NCBI GenBank assembly: GCA_002256985.1
Contig: NCGO01000008.1
Coordinates: forward strand, 114,371-178,370
DNA length: 64,000 bases
From: Novosphingobium sp. 28-62-57
Lineage (GTDB): Bacteria; Pseudomonadota; Alphaproteobacteria; Sphingomonadales; Sphingomonadaceae
Direction: 5' to 3'
Position 1 is the stretch's first letter; every line of letters starts with the position of its first letter. A program made the translations under genes and the position numbers. Under the pieces are notes generated by a model, which was not told where the DNA came from, searched no databases, and was given only the letters and a program-made list of their open reading frames with translations. Positions 28,651 to 36,722 of this stretch are shown here, piece by piece.

Positions 28651-28877
28651 AATACTTCCTGATCCCGCTCATCATCATCTTTGTCGCGCTCACCGTGGTG
28701 TCGCTCGTGCGCGGGATCATTGCGTTTCTGAACAGCACCAAGGAAGACCTGAACCGCGATCCGTCCGAAGGGGCGACTGCGAACCAGCTTCTGCAGAACA
28801 AGATGATGTTCAACCGCATCAAGTATCAGGGGCTGGCCGTAGTCACGGTCGCCATCCTGCTTGCCTTCGCGCGCTAA
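28647..28877 (+). CDS. HIG1-type twin-helix small membrane protein
   Basis: 76 residues with two hydrophobic helices (IPLIIIFVALTVVSLVRGII; LAVVTVAILLAFAR) separated by a polar loop containing NQLLQNKMMFNRIKYQG. The N-K-M-M-x-x-R-x-x-x-Q-G pattern is that of alphaproteobacterial HIG1 relatives. Eukaryotic HIG1 proteins associate with respiratory complexes; the bacterial role is unproven. Coupled to gluQ by a 4-base overlap and followed closely by the cobalamin adenosyltransferase gene. Confidence 0.82.
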   Translation: MKYFLIPLIIIFVALTVVSLVRGIIAFLNSTKEDLNRDPSEGATANQLLQNKMMFNRIKYQGLAVVTVAILLAFAR

Positions 28878-28897
28878 ACGCAGGATCGGAAACAGCG

Positions 28898-29458
28898 ATG
28901 GTAAAGCTCAACAAGATCTACACGCGCACCGGTGACGATGGCACCTCGGGCCTCGTCGATGGATCGCGCCGCGCCAAATATGACGCGCGCATGCAGGCCA
29001 TGGGCGAAGTGGACGAAGCCAACAGCGTGCTCGGCCTTGCCGCACTGGTCACTGATGAAGCGACCACCGCCACGCTGCAGCGCATCCAGAACGATCTGTT
29101 CGATCTTGGTGCCGATCTGGCCACGCCGGGCGAGGATTTCACGCCATCGGAAATGGTGCTGCGCGTGGTCGCCAGCCAAGTCGCGTGGCTGGAAAACGCC
29201 ATCGATGCGCTGAACGAAAGCTTGCCCCCGCTCACCAGCTTCATCCTGCCCGGCGGGTCAGAGGCGGCAGCACGCATCCACGTCGCCCGCGCCACCGTGC
29301 GCCGCGCAGAACGCAGCGCCGTGGCGCTAGCCGCCGCAGAGCCGGTCAACCCGCAGGCGCTGGCCTACCTCAACCGCCTGTCCGACTACCTGTTCGTGCT
29401 GGCCCGCGCGACCAATGCGGGCAATGACCCGCTGTGGGTCCCCGGCGCTTCGCGCTAA
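28898..29458 (+). CDS. Cob(I)alamin adenosyltransferase, PduO type
   Basis: 186 residues. YTRTGDDGTSGLVDGSR at the N-terminus binds ATP, and VRRAERSAVAL plus NRLSDYLFVLARATN near the C-terminus are family signatures. Transfers the adenosyl group of ATP to cob(I)alamin to make adenosylcobalamin, the cofactor of methylmalonyl-CoA mutase and others. Probably same operon as the HIG1 gene (20 bases apart). Confidence 0.94.
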   Translation: MVKLNKIYTRTGDDGTSGLVDGSRRAKYDARMQAMGEVDEANSVLGLAALVTDEATTATLQRIQNDLFDLGADLATPGEDFTPSEMVLRVVASQVAWLENAIDALNESLPPLTSFILPGGSEAAARIHVARATVRRAERSAVALAAAEPVNPQALAYLNRLSDYLFVLARATNAGNDPLWVPGASR

Positions 29459-29558
29459 CGCCAACGCGCATCGCGTTAACTCGCGCTAGGCATAGGTAGA
29501 CTCGCGCCAATCTGACCGTTAGGCACCGCGCCAAACAGCATATTGGCGAGGGAATCAC

Positions 29559-30431
29559 ATGATCAAGACAGTGGCGGTCATCGGCGCAGGCCAGATGGGT
29601 TCAGGCATCGCGCAAGTCTCGGCACAAGCGGGCATGAAAGTGCTGCTGGGCGATGTGTCGATCGACCTTGCCGAAAAGGCGAAGGACAAGATCGCCAAGG
29701 GCCTCGCCAAGCTGGTCGAGAAGGGCAAAGTCGATGCTGCGCTGGCAGCATCCACCGTGGCCAACCTGCACAGCTTTTCCGATCACGCCGCCCTTGCCGA
29801 AGCCGATCTGGTGATCGAGGCCGCGACCGAGCGTGAGGACATCAAGCACAAGATCTTCGAATCCGCCGGAAAGCATCTGGCCGCCCACGCCATCATGGCG
29901 TCCAACACCTCGTCCATTCCGATCACCCGCATGGCTGTCTCCTCGCCCGATCCGCAGCGTTTCATCGGCATTCACTTCTTCAATCCGGTGCCGCTGATGA
30001 AACTGGTGGAAGTGATCCCCGGCCTTGCCACTTCGGTCGCCACGATTGAATCGGTGCGCGATTATGTGGCCAATATCGGCAAGGAAATCGTGCTGTCGCA
30101 GGATGAACCGGGCTTCATCGTCAACCGCATCTTCGTGCCCTTCATCAACGAGGCGGCGTTCGTGCTGGGCAGCGGCACCGGCTCCGTGGTCGATATCGAC
30201 AAGGGTGTGAAGCTGGGCCTCAATCACCCGATGGGGCCGCTGGAACTGGCGGACTTCATCGGGCTCGATACCCTGCTCGAAATCATGAAAATCTACCTCG
30301 CTTCCACCGGCGACCCGAAGTACCGCCCTGCGCCGCTGCTGCAGAAGTATGTCGAAGCGGGCTGGCTAGGCCGGAAATCCGGTCGCGGCTTCTATGACTA
30401 TTCGGGCGATGTGCCGGTGCCCACACGGTAA
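29559..30431 (+). CDS. 3-hydroxybutyryl-CoA dehydrogenase
   Basis: 290-residue 3-hydroxyacyl-CoA dehydrogenase of the single-function type. NAD loop VIGAGQMGSGIAQVS, NTSSIPIT, catalytic His in GIHFFNPVPLMKLVEVI, then DEPGFIVNRI and NHPMGPLELADFIGLD. Interconverts 3-hydroxybutyryl-CoA and acetoacetyl-CoA in fatty acid or polyhydroxybutyrate metabolism. Preceded by a GAGGGA ribosome site. Confidence 0.94.
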   Translation: MIKTVAVIGAGQMGSGIAQVSAQAGMKVLLGDVSIDLAEKAKDKIAKGLAKLVEKGKVDAALAASTVANLHSFSDHAALAEADLVIEAATEREDIKHKIFESAGKHLAAHAIMASNTSSIPITRMAVSSPDPQRFIGIHFFNPVPLMKLVEVIPGLATSVATIESVRDYVANIGKEIVLSQDEPGFIVNRIFVPFINEAAFVLGSGTGSVVDIDKGVKLGLNHPMGPLELADFIGLDTLLEIMKIYLASTGDPKYRPAPLLQKYVEAGWLGRKSGRGFYDYSGDVPVPTR

Positions 30432-30458
30432 ATTGGAACAGGTGGCCAGTCAGGGCGT

Positions 30459-30479
30459 AGTCTCCCCATAGAGGAGACT
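30459..30479 (+). promoter_or_regulatory. Hairpin that pairs the ribosome binding site of the acidic protein gene
   Basis: AGTCTCC (30459-30465) and GGAGACT (30473-30479) form a perfect 7-base stem with a 7-base loop. The right arm contains the GGAG ribosome site of the ATG at 30486, so initiation would be masked unless the stem opens. Could be a thermosensor-like or protein-controlled element; function is inference. Confidence 0.45.
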
Positions 30480-30485
30480 GCGCCC

Positions 30486-30782
30486 ATGACCGACCCCAAT
30501 GATCCGGCACCCGAAACCGTCAACACCGAACAGGAAGACGGTGAGGCACAAGCCCAGACCGTGACCGAAGAAGCGCTTGCCCGCGCCACCAGCGTCGTGG
30601 GCGAACAGGACTTGGGGGATCGTGTGCCAGGGCAAGGCGACGATAATGGCAGCATGCCCGATCTGGTTGATCACATGAAGCAGATGGTCAGCAGCGGCGT
30701 GATCGACATGAGCGCCTATCGCGGTGAACGCAACGATGATGACGAGGACGGCATGCTGGGTGAGGGCGGCGAGGAGGACTGA
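30486..30782 (+). CDS. Small acidic protein, unrecognised
   Basis: 98 residues, very rich in Asp, Glu, Gln and Gly, with no cysteine or hydrophobic segment. Likely soluble and partly disordered, with one possible helix around LVDHMKQMVSSGVIDMSAYR. The C-terminus is a run of D/E residues. A good GAGGAG site precedes the start but sits in a hairpin. No family recognised; it might be a charge-mimic or adaptor, which is speculation. Confidence 0.65.
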   Translation: MTDPNDPAPETVNTEQEDGEAQAQTVTEEALARATSVVGEQDLGDRVPGQGDDNGSMPDLVDHMKQMVSSGVIDMSAYRGERNDDDEDGMLGEGGEED

Positions 30783-30870
30783 CCCCCGTCCCCTGACGGC
30801 TGATGGCGCTGGGAAGGTATAACCCCTTAGCATCAATGCTTTAAGGGTGAATACGGGGGCGAAGAACAAA

Positions 30871-30892
30871 CCCGGATCATCCAGAGTCCGGG
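30871..30892 (+). promoter_or_regulatory. Hairpin ending one base before the nuclease start codon
   Basis: CCCGGA (30871-30876) pairs with TCCGGG (30887-30892) across a 10-base loop; the ATG is at 30894. No clear ribosome site is visible here, so this stem may influence translation of the nuclease gene. Confidence 0.35.
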
Positions 30893-30893
30893 C

Positions 30894-31334
30894 ATGCAAA
30901 GCCTCTTCCGCACCGCTGCTACGCTTGCGCTTCTTTTGCCGTCTGCCGGTTCCTTGCAAGCACGATCACCCGATGCCCAGGCGGCCCGGTTTGACCAGTG
31001 CGGCGCCGGGCCACGTATCAGTTGCGTGGTAGATGGAGATACGTTCTGGCTCCAAGGCACCAAAATTCGCATCGCCGATATCAACACGCCCGAAGTCTCG
31101 CAGCCTTCCTGCCCGGCAGAGGCGGCACTCGGGCAGCGCGCCAAGACACGCCTCGTCGAACTGCTGAACAGCGGGCCATTCGCTCTGGAAGTGCAGGGCC
31201 GCGCGACCGACCGTTATGGCCGCGCACTGAGGGTGGTCACACGCAACGGGCAGAGTCTTGGCGCCATCCTGACCGCCGAAGGGCTGGCCGAGCGCTGGCA
31301 GGGCCGCCGCGGCAACTGGTGCGCCAGTTCCTAA
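30894..31334 (+). CDS. Secreted thermonuclease-like nuclease (SNase family)
   Basis: 146 residues with a signal peptide (LFRTAATLALLLPSAGSLQA) and a staphylococcal-nuclease OB-fold: CVVDGDTFWLQGTKIRIADI with the metal-binding Asp, INTPE, and TDRYGRALRVV containing the catalytic Arg. Probably exported and degrades DNA/RNA. It converges on the TetR gene with a 4-base stop overlap. Confidence 0.85.
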   Translation: MQSLFRTAATLALLLPSAGSLQARSPDAQAARFDQCGAGPRISCVVDGDTFWLQGTKIRIADINTPEVSQPSCPAEAALGQRAKTRLVELLNSGPFALEVQGRATDRYGRALRVVTRNGQSLGAILTAEGLAERWQGRRGNWCASS

Positions 31335-31966
31335 GCCGCGCGCAACCCGGTCAGCGCCTTGGCCCCGCGGTCGGTTGCCGAAAGGCCATCGAACACGGCG
31401 TCGATGATGCGGGCCAACTTGTCCTCGCTCAACCGCTCCATCAGCATGGTCATCGTCTGCAGGTCACAATACGGCGCGCACATCTGGTTGACGAGACTGA
31501 TCGTCTCATCAACGTCCAGCCCCGCAAAAGCTCCATCACTCATCGCCTCGCCAATGATTTCGCCCAGATAATGGTCCGCAAGATCGATGTAGCTGCGGAT
31601 CTGCTCGAAGTAGTCGCTGCCCACCTCGATATAGGTCTGCAGCTTGACTGGATCGTCTTCCCACTTCTTGCGCATCACCACAAAACGTCGGGCGAAAAAT
31701 TCGTACAGCTTGCGGCGTGGCGGCAGGTCGCTGGCCAGCACCTCTTCCATGATGGCGACCATCGGCTGGAACCAATGGTCGGCAATGGCCTCCATCAGGT
31801 CTTCGCGCGTTTCGAAATAGCGGGAAAGGTTCGCCTGGCTGATCCCGGCCCGGGCGGCCAGTTCGGAAAGATTGAGCCCAGCGCCGCCCCGCTCCTCGAT
31901 CATGGCTTGCGCCACATCCACCAGCCGCGCCCGCATGGCCGCATTGTCGGAGCTGGAAAGTGCCAT
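31331..31966 (-). CDS. TetR/AcrR family transcriptional regulator
   Basis: 211 residues from ATG 31966. The N-terminal HTH is LNLSELAARAGISQANLSRYFETREDLMEAI; the ligand-binding C-terminal part is family-typical in size but not assignable to a substrate. It is divergent from the 5'-nucleotidase gene (start 32128), the obvious candidate target. An upstream extension to 32071 is open but arginine-rich and implausible. Confidence 0.88.
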   Translation of the reverse strand: MALSSSDNAAMRARLVDVAQAMIEERGGAGLNLSELAARAGISQANLSRYFETREDLMEAIADHWFQPMVAIMEEVLASDLPPRRKLYEFFARRFVVMRKKWEDDPVKLQTYIEVGSDYFEQIRSYIDLADHYLGEIIGEAMSDGAFAGLDVDETISLVNQMCAPYCDLQTMTMLMERLSEDKLARIIDAVFDGLSATDRGAKALTGLRAA

Positions 31967-32127
31967 GGCGGAATCGTGTGTCCTGAGCTTGAGCGCGAGT
32001 GAGCAGTGTAATGATGTCCGCGTCCGCCGACAATGGCCGCGCATACGAAGAAGGTGCGGTTGCGCCTTCAAAGCATCACGCCGATGGGCTAGGCCGGGCC
32101 ATAACCCCTTCCAAGGTCGTCCGTTTC

Positions 32128-33882
32128 ATGCCCAGATCGCTGCGTTCCGCTGTTGCCCTGCTGCTTCCAACACTTCTCGCCGCATGCGCCGCGCCGATGG
32201 CGAGCAACACGCCCGTAGAGCCGGTGCCAACTGGACCGGTCGAAGTCGGCATCATCGGCATGAACGATTTCCACGGCGCGCTGGAACCGCCGCGCCAGTC
32301 GGTCAATGTGGCAGACGGCAAGGGCGGGGTGATCCCGGTCCCGGCAGGCGGCGCGGCGTGGCTCGCCTCTGCCATCGATTCGGTGCGGGCCAGGCATCCG
32401 CAATCGATGACCGTTTCGGCCGGAGACATGATCTCCGCCTCGCAACTGGCGTCCTCGCTCTATCTCGATGAACCGGCCATCGGCGTGATGAACCGCATCG
32501 GGGTGGACTTCAACGCGGTGGGCAATCACGAATTCGACAATGGCCAGCAGGAACTGCTGCGCAAGCAGACCGGCGGGTGCGAGAAGTTTACGCCCAAGGA
32601 ACCCTGCGCGCTGGAGAAGTTCACCGGGGCAACGTTCAAATACCTCGCCGCCAGTACGAAGCGCGCCGATGGCTCCACTCTGTTCCCCGCCACCGGCCTC
32701 AAGACCTTCGGCTCTGGCCGCAGAGCCGTCACCGTCGGCGTGATCGGGCTGACGCTGAAAGGCACGCCCAATCTGGTCAATCCCACCGGCATTCAGGGCC
32801 TGACGTTCGAAGACGAGGCCGACACGATCAACGCCGCCGTGCCGCTGCTGAAAGAGCAGGGCGCGCACGCCATTGTCGTGCTGATCCACGAAGGTGGGCG
32901 CACCAAGGGCGAGCCCAATCCGCAAGGTTGCGAGAACTTTGCCGGAGACATCCGCCCGATCCTCGACCGGCTGGATACGCGCGTAGATGTGGTCGTTTCG
33001 GGCCACACGCACTGGTCCTATGTCTGCGATTATGCCGCGCTCAATCCCGCCAAGCCCTTCCTGCTGACCAGCGCGGGCGTCTATGGCTCGCTGGTGACAG
33101 ACATTACGCTGCAGATCGATCCGGTGGCCGGGCGCGTGGTTTCGAAAAAGGCCGAAAACGTCATCGTGCAATCAGCGCCCTATATGTCGTCACGCGGGTC
33201 GCTGGCCAATACGCCGCTGTTTCCGCAGTTCCAGCCCCGCGCCGATGTGGCAGACTATGTGGCCAGATATGTCGAGGCTTCAAAGGCCTATACCCAGCGC
33301 CCCATCGGCAAGCTGGAACGACCAGCGCCCAAAACCGACGGCCCCGAAGGCGATGCCTTGCGCAACCTGATCGCCGACGCGCAACTGGGCGCCACGCGCG
33401 ATGCAGGCGCGCAGATTGCCTTCATGAACCCCTTCGGCATCCGCGCCCCGCTGGTGCCCACCGCCGACGGCACGCTGACCTTCGGCGACATCTACCAGTG
33501 CCAGCCCTTCGGCAACAATGTGGTGACGCAGAGCATGACCGGCGCGCAGATCAAGGCCGTGCTGGAAGAGGGACTGGACGACACCGGCCCCAAACAGGCG
33601 CTGGCGCCCTCCACCGGCTTCGTCTTCACCTATGACCCGGCACGGCCCTCGGGTGACCGCATCGTCTCGCTCACGCTGGACGGCAAACCGCTGGATAAGG
33701 CGCAGACCTATCGCGTGACGGTGAACGGGTTTCTGGGCCTTGGCGGCGATGGCTTCTCGGGCTTCGTGGGCAAGCCCGATACGGTGACCGGTCCGACCGA
33801 CATCGATGCGCTGGAAAGCTGGATCAGGGCCGTGCCACTGCGCGGCGTGCCGCAGGAGGCGCGGGTGGTGGTGAAGGGGTGA
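32128..33882 (+). CDS. Bifunctional metallophosphatase/5'-nucleotidase lipoprotein
   Basis: 584 residues. Lipoprotein signal MPRSLRSAVALLLPTLLAAC with the lipidated Cys at residue 20. The metallophosphatase domain has IGMNDFHGALE, VSAGDMISAS, GNHEFDNG and VVSGHTHW. The C-terminal 5'-nucleotidase domain has NPFGIRAPL, TFGDIYQCQPFGN and FLGLGGDGFSGF. Hydrolyses extracytoplasmic nucleotides for phosphate/nucleoside salvage. ATG 32128 is chosen because it gives the lipobox; an earlier in-frame start at 31999 does not. Confidence 0.93.
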   Translation: MPRSLRSAVALLLPTLLAACAAPMASNTPVEPVPTGPVEVGIIGMNDFHGALEPPRQSVNVADGKGGVIPVPAGGAAWLASAIDSVRARHPQSMTVSAGDMISASQLASSLYLDEPAIGVMNRIGVDFNAVGNHEFDNGQQELLRKQTGGCEKFTPKEPCALEKFTGATFKYLAASTKRADGSTLFPATGLKTFGSGRRAVTVGVIGLTLKGTPNLVNPTGIQGLTFEDEADTINAAVPLLKEQGAHAIVVLIHEGGRTKGEPNPQGCENFAGDIRPILDRLDTRVDVVVSGHTHWSYVCDYAALNPAKPFLLTSAGVYGSLVTDITLQIDPVAGRVVSKKAENVIVQSAPYMSSRGSLANTPLFPQFQPRADVADYVARYVEASKAYTQRPIGKLERPAPKTDGPEGDALRNLIADAQLGATRDAGAQIAFMNPFGIRAPLVPTADGTLTFGDIYQCQPFGNNVVTQSMTGAQIKAVLEEGLDDTGPKQALAPSTGFVFTYDPARPSGDRIVSLTLDGKPLDKAQTYRVTVNGFLGLGGDGFSGFVGKPDTVTGPTDIDALESWIRAVPLRGVPQEARVVVKG

Positions 33883-33934
33883 GCCTTACACCCACGCGCT
33901 CGTCCCCTTCACACGCTTGCCCCACCCACAGATT

Positions 33935-34024
33935 CGTCATCCTGAACTCGTTTCAGGATCCATCGTGCCAATCAAACCGCCGCTCAAGGTGAGAAATGGA
34001 CCCTGAAACAAGTTCAGGGTGACG
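33935..34024. repeat. Imperfect inverted repeat (family C)
   Basis: Left arm 33935-33963 (CGTCATCCTGAACTCGTTTC...) and right arm 33996-34024 are near reverse complements with a few mismatches and a 32-base spacer. The CCTGAA...TTCAGG core is a common extragenic repeat theme in sphingomonads. Confidence 0.8.
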
Positions 34025-34070
34025 GCAGAAAGTAAGGTTACAAGCTGCCACCATCACCCCCATTCCCGTC

Positions 34071-34091
34071 ACCCCGGGCTTGACCCGGGGT
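34071..34091. repeat. Short inverted repeat ACCCCGGG-CTTGA-CCCGGGGT
   Basis: Perfect 8-base arms with a 5-base loop, in the sequence GTCACCCCGGGCTTGACCCG. Just left of the unrecognised Cys-motif gene; together with the repeat at 33935 it marks a repeat-dense gap. Confidence 0.8.
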
Positions 34092-34115
34092 CCCGCTTCC
34101 TCTTTTTTCCCTACT

Positions 34116-34871
34116 ATGGTCATTTCATCGCCTTTGCCGCTCAAAGCCAAGCTTGCCGAGGGCCATCCCTTCTTTGCCCTCATCGAACAGGCTTATCACG
34201 TCTTCAAATACCCGAAGCCGACCAGCACCGAAGTCTGCCAAAATTGCTGCATGGATCGCAAGATTGAAGCTTCATTCTTCAAGCCGCCAATTCGCGAACT
34301 TCCTCTCGAATACGTCCAAGACTGGTATGATGCAGCCTACGACCCAGACAAGGGAGTAGCGAAAGCCACCTGGGCCTACCTTCTGCCACGGTTGCTGGAA
34401 ATTCTGGCTGCTGCAGAGGAGCCGACACGTATTGGTCTGGAAGTTTGCCTTCAAAGGTTTGACACTGGCATCCCGACTCAATGGTCTGCGAAGGAATGGG
34501 AAATTCTCGACCGCTTTCAGCGAAAGTTCCTTTATCATCGCGTCGAATATGCAATTGAATTCCTCGACGACGTGATCTGTATGTTCAAACTTGGCGGATG
34601 GGCCTTGGGCGAACTCTTGGAGCAAGTTGAAGCAATGCCAAGCGAAATGCTAGCGCTTCGACTTTGGAATGATTGGTGCGGATCGTGCCTACCGGGACTG
34701 GAAAGCATCTGGCTGACGACCTTCTGGCAAGGAGCAGACAGCACAGAAATGCTCAGATTCTACACTTCAGACAGGTTGTACGCGAAGATGGAAGCCTTGG
34801 CTTTGGGTGATGGCGTTGACCCCGCCATTGCAGCCAAGGCATCTGCAGTAGCCGCTTTGATGCGACCCTGA
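34116..34871 (+). CDS. Unrecognised cytoplasmic protein with CxxCC motif
   Basis: About 251 residues, soluble, rich in Trp and acidic residues. Near the N-terminus EVCQNCCMDRKIEASFF contains a C-x-x-C-C cluster that could bind a metal. Later segments are PLEYVQDWYDAAYD, WAYLLPRLLEILAAAEE, FLDDVICMFKLGGW and LRLWNDWCGSCLPGLESIW, mostly helical. I have the impression of similar hypothetical proteins in other proteobacteria but cannot name a family. ATG 34116 is used because an earlier start (34080) falls in repeat DNA. GC is lower than average and repeats flank it on the left, so recent acquisition is possible. Confidence 0.75.
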   Translation: MVISSPLPLKAKLAEGHPFFALIEQAYHVFKYPKPTSTEVCQNCCMDRKIEASFFKPPIRELPLEYVQDWYDAAYDPDKGVAKATWAYLLPRLLEILAAAEEPTRIGLEVCLQRFDTGIPTQWSAKEWEILDRFQRKFLYHRVEYAIEFLDDVICMFKLGGWALGELLEQVEAMPSEMLALRLWNDWCGSCLPGLESIWLTTFWQGADSTEMLRFYTSDRLYAKMEALALGDGVDPAIAAKASAVAALMRP

Positions 34872-34920
34872 CTTCAAAGCGCATGTAGCATCGTGAAGGG
34901 AACTAAAGACGATCTGAAAT

Positions 34921-35118
34921 CTACTTGGATCGTTTGGGTTTCCGAAAGCTTCCGCGCTTTGACGCTGTATCCGCTGCGGCTGCCTTGCCCATGGCGCGCG
35001 ACTGTTCCGTAAGCTTCTCTAACGCGCGCTGGAACGACGCGTCGTCGTCACCAAAACTTTGCTCCAAGCGAATCTTTTTGCCCTTGATGACAATGGTAGT
35101 GCCGACCTTGCCCGCCAT
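34921..35118 (-). CDS. Small basic protein, unrecognised
   Basis: 65 residues. A strand-like start (MAGKVGTTIVIKGKKIRL) is followed by a helical stretch and a lysine/arginine-rich tail (KRGSFRKPKRSK). Codon use looks coding and it lies 2 bases before the start-to-stop reading direction of the DUF1295 gene's end, facing the convergent CxxCC gene. It may bind nucleic acid through the basic tail; this is inference only. Confidence 0.55.
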   Translation of the reverse strand: MAGKVGTTIVIKGKKIRLEQSFGDDDASFQRALEKLTEQSRAMGKAAAADTASKRGSFRKPKRSK

Positions 35119-35125
35119 TCACTCA

Positions 35126-35935
35126 TTACCCCCGCTTCGGCCACCAAGGCACAAACCCCGAAGTCCGCTCGACGTATTCCTTATACCCCGGCCGCCGCTC
35201 CTCCATACCCTTTTCCAGCAGCGGCTTGCCCGACCACTTGGTCAGCGTGAAGGTCAGGAATACCGGGCCGATCACGCTGGCCAGCGCGACCCACAGGCCT
35301 GCGTCGGCGGCGGCGAGCCAGATGCCCCACCAGACGCAGGCGTCGCCGAAGTAGTTGGGGTGGCGGGTGTAGCGCCACAGGCCGGTTTGCAGGACTTTAC
35401 CCTTGTTGGCGGGATCGGCGCGGAAGGCGTTTAGTTGTGCATCGCCCACCGCCTCGAACACGATGCCCACCAGCCACAGCGCGGCTCCGCCAATCGCCAA
35501 TGCGCCCAGCGGTGCGGGCCTTCCGCTGGCCAGCACGCCCAGTTGTGCGGGCAGGCAGGTGATGAACAGCAGCACCGCTTGCGGAGCGAACACGAACTTC
35601 AGCGCCGCGGCGCCATATTCTCCGTCCGAGCGCGCCTTGCCCAGAATCTTGGCATAGCGCGGGTCCTCACCATGCCCGCGCCAGCGGGTGTAGAGGTGCC
35701 ACGCCAGCCTTGCGGCCCAGATGGCGGCCATCGCGGCGATCAGGCTGGCCCTTGCGCCGGGGCCTCCGGGCACATGCAGCCACGATATCAGCGCCAGCAC
35801 ACCCATGCCGCCGCCCCACACCGCATCGATGAAGCTGACATCGCCGATCTTCACCGCCACGCGCCACAGCACCAGCATTCCCAGCACCAGCACCGCAGCA
35901 TTGATCAGCAGTGCAAGGACGAACGTGTCAGGCAT
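35126..35935 (-). CDS. DUF1295 / steroid 5-alpha-reductase-like membrane protein
   Basis: 269 residues with about seven hydrophobic helices. VSFIDAVWGGGMGVLAL, LWRYTRHPNYFGDACVWWGIW and GYKEYVERTSGFVPWWPK are signatures of DUF1295, a relative of isoprenylcysteine methyltransferases and steroid reductases. Reaction unknown. ATG 35935 overlaps the stop of the upstream acyltransferase gene by one base (TGATG), so the two are coupled, pointing to a lipid-related role. Confidence 0.88.
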   Translation of the reverse strand: MPDTFVLALLINAAVLVLGMLVLWRVAVKIGDVSFIDAVWGGGMGVLALISWLHVPGGPGARASLIAAMAAIWAARLAWHLYTRWRGHGEDPRYAKILGKARSDGEYGAAALKFVFAPQAVLLFITCLPAQLGVLASGRPAPLGALAIGGAALWLVGIVFEAVGDAQLNAFRADPANKGKVLQTGLWRYTRHPNYFGDACVWWGIWLAAADAGLWVALASVIGPVFLTFTLTKWSGKPLLEKGMEERRPGYKEYVERTSGFVPWWPKRG

Positions 35936-36540
35936 CAGGCAATCTCCGGCAGGCTCTTCAACCCGCTGCCCGGATGGCGCGGCGTGACTTTGCTGTAGAA
36001 TTCGAACAATTTGCGCATGTCCGCCGCATAATCGCCAGATGGCCAGATGGCCGGGCCAAGCCCGCCGGTCTTGTTGCCATAGTCCATCATGCCGATCACG
36101 ATCGGAACGCCCGCCTTCAGCGCGATGTGATAAAACCCGCTGCGCCACTGGCCCACTTGGGAACGCGTGCCCTCGGGCGCGATGGTCAGCATGAAGCGGT
36201 CCCGCCGCGCGAATTCGGCCACCATCGCATCGACCACATTGGCCCGCGCTTTCCGGTCAATCGAAACCCCGCCCATATCGCGCATGAAGCCGCCCAATGG
36301 CCAGCGGAACAGGCTGTCCTTGGCCATGAAGTGCGGTTTGATGCCGATGTCTTCGGTAAGGCCAATGAAGTTGACGAAATCCCAGTTCGACGTGTGGGGC
36401 GCAGCCACGATCACGCAGCGGCCATCGGCGGGCGGCGCGCCAAAGGCGGTCCACCCACGCTTGCGATAGAACCACACCAATGCCTTGCGCACCACGCGCG
36501 ATAGCAGGCTGGGCCTGCGGTCGGTCACTGCCCCGTCCAT
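35935..36540 (-). CDS. Lysophospholipid acyltransferase (1-acylglycerol-3-phosphate acyltransferase-like)
   Basis: 201 residues, PlsC-type. The catalytic H-x4-D box is in APHTSNWDF near residue 50, and the substrate-binding motif in IAPEGTRS near residue 120; GGVSIDRK is also present. Transfers an acyl chain to a lysolipid at the inner membrane. Shorter than typical PlsC and belonging to the branch with HTSNWD instead of NHxSxxD, so a glycerophospholipid substrate is likely but not certain. Confidence 0.86.
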   Translation of the reverse strand: MDGAVTDRRPSLLSRVVRKALVWFYRKRGWTAFGAPPADGRCVIVAAPHTSNWDFVNFIGLTEDIGIKPHFMAKDSLFRWPLGGFMRDMGGVSIDRKARANVVDAMVAEFARRDRFMLTIAPEGTRSQVGQWRSGFYHIALKAGVPIVIGMMDYGNKTGGLGPAIWPSGDYAADMRKLFEFYSKVTPRHPGSGLKSLPEIA

Positions 36541-36609
36541 GTCCTTCTCCCCAAGGGCAAGTTAGCGCGGGATGGGAGGGCTGTCTAATGCTCTCCCTCG
36601 CCCTCCCCT

Positions 36610-36687
36610 TCGTCATTGCGAGCGCAGCGAAGCAATCCAGAGTTGCGCCAACCGCTCTGGATTGCTTCGCTGCGCTCGCAATGACGA
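36610..36687. repeat. Perfect inverted repeat, 33-base arms (family B)
   Basis: Arms 36610-36642 and 36655-36687 with a 12-base spacer. Same repeat family as 27677-27744; the arms differ by a compensated base pair. Located between two minus-strand genes. Confidence 0.9.
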
Positions 36688-36722
36688 GGTGAGTGGGCGT
36701 GAGGAAGGCGCGCGATAAAAGA

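Noticed and set aside
28870-28898. Cobalamin riboswitch before the adenosyltransferase gene
   Set aside because: Only about 20 bases separate the genes and no B12-box-like sequence is seen.
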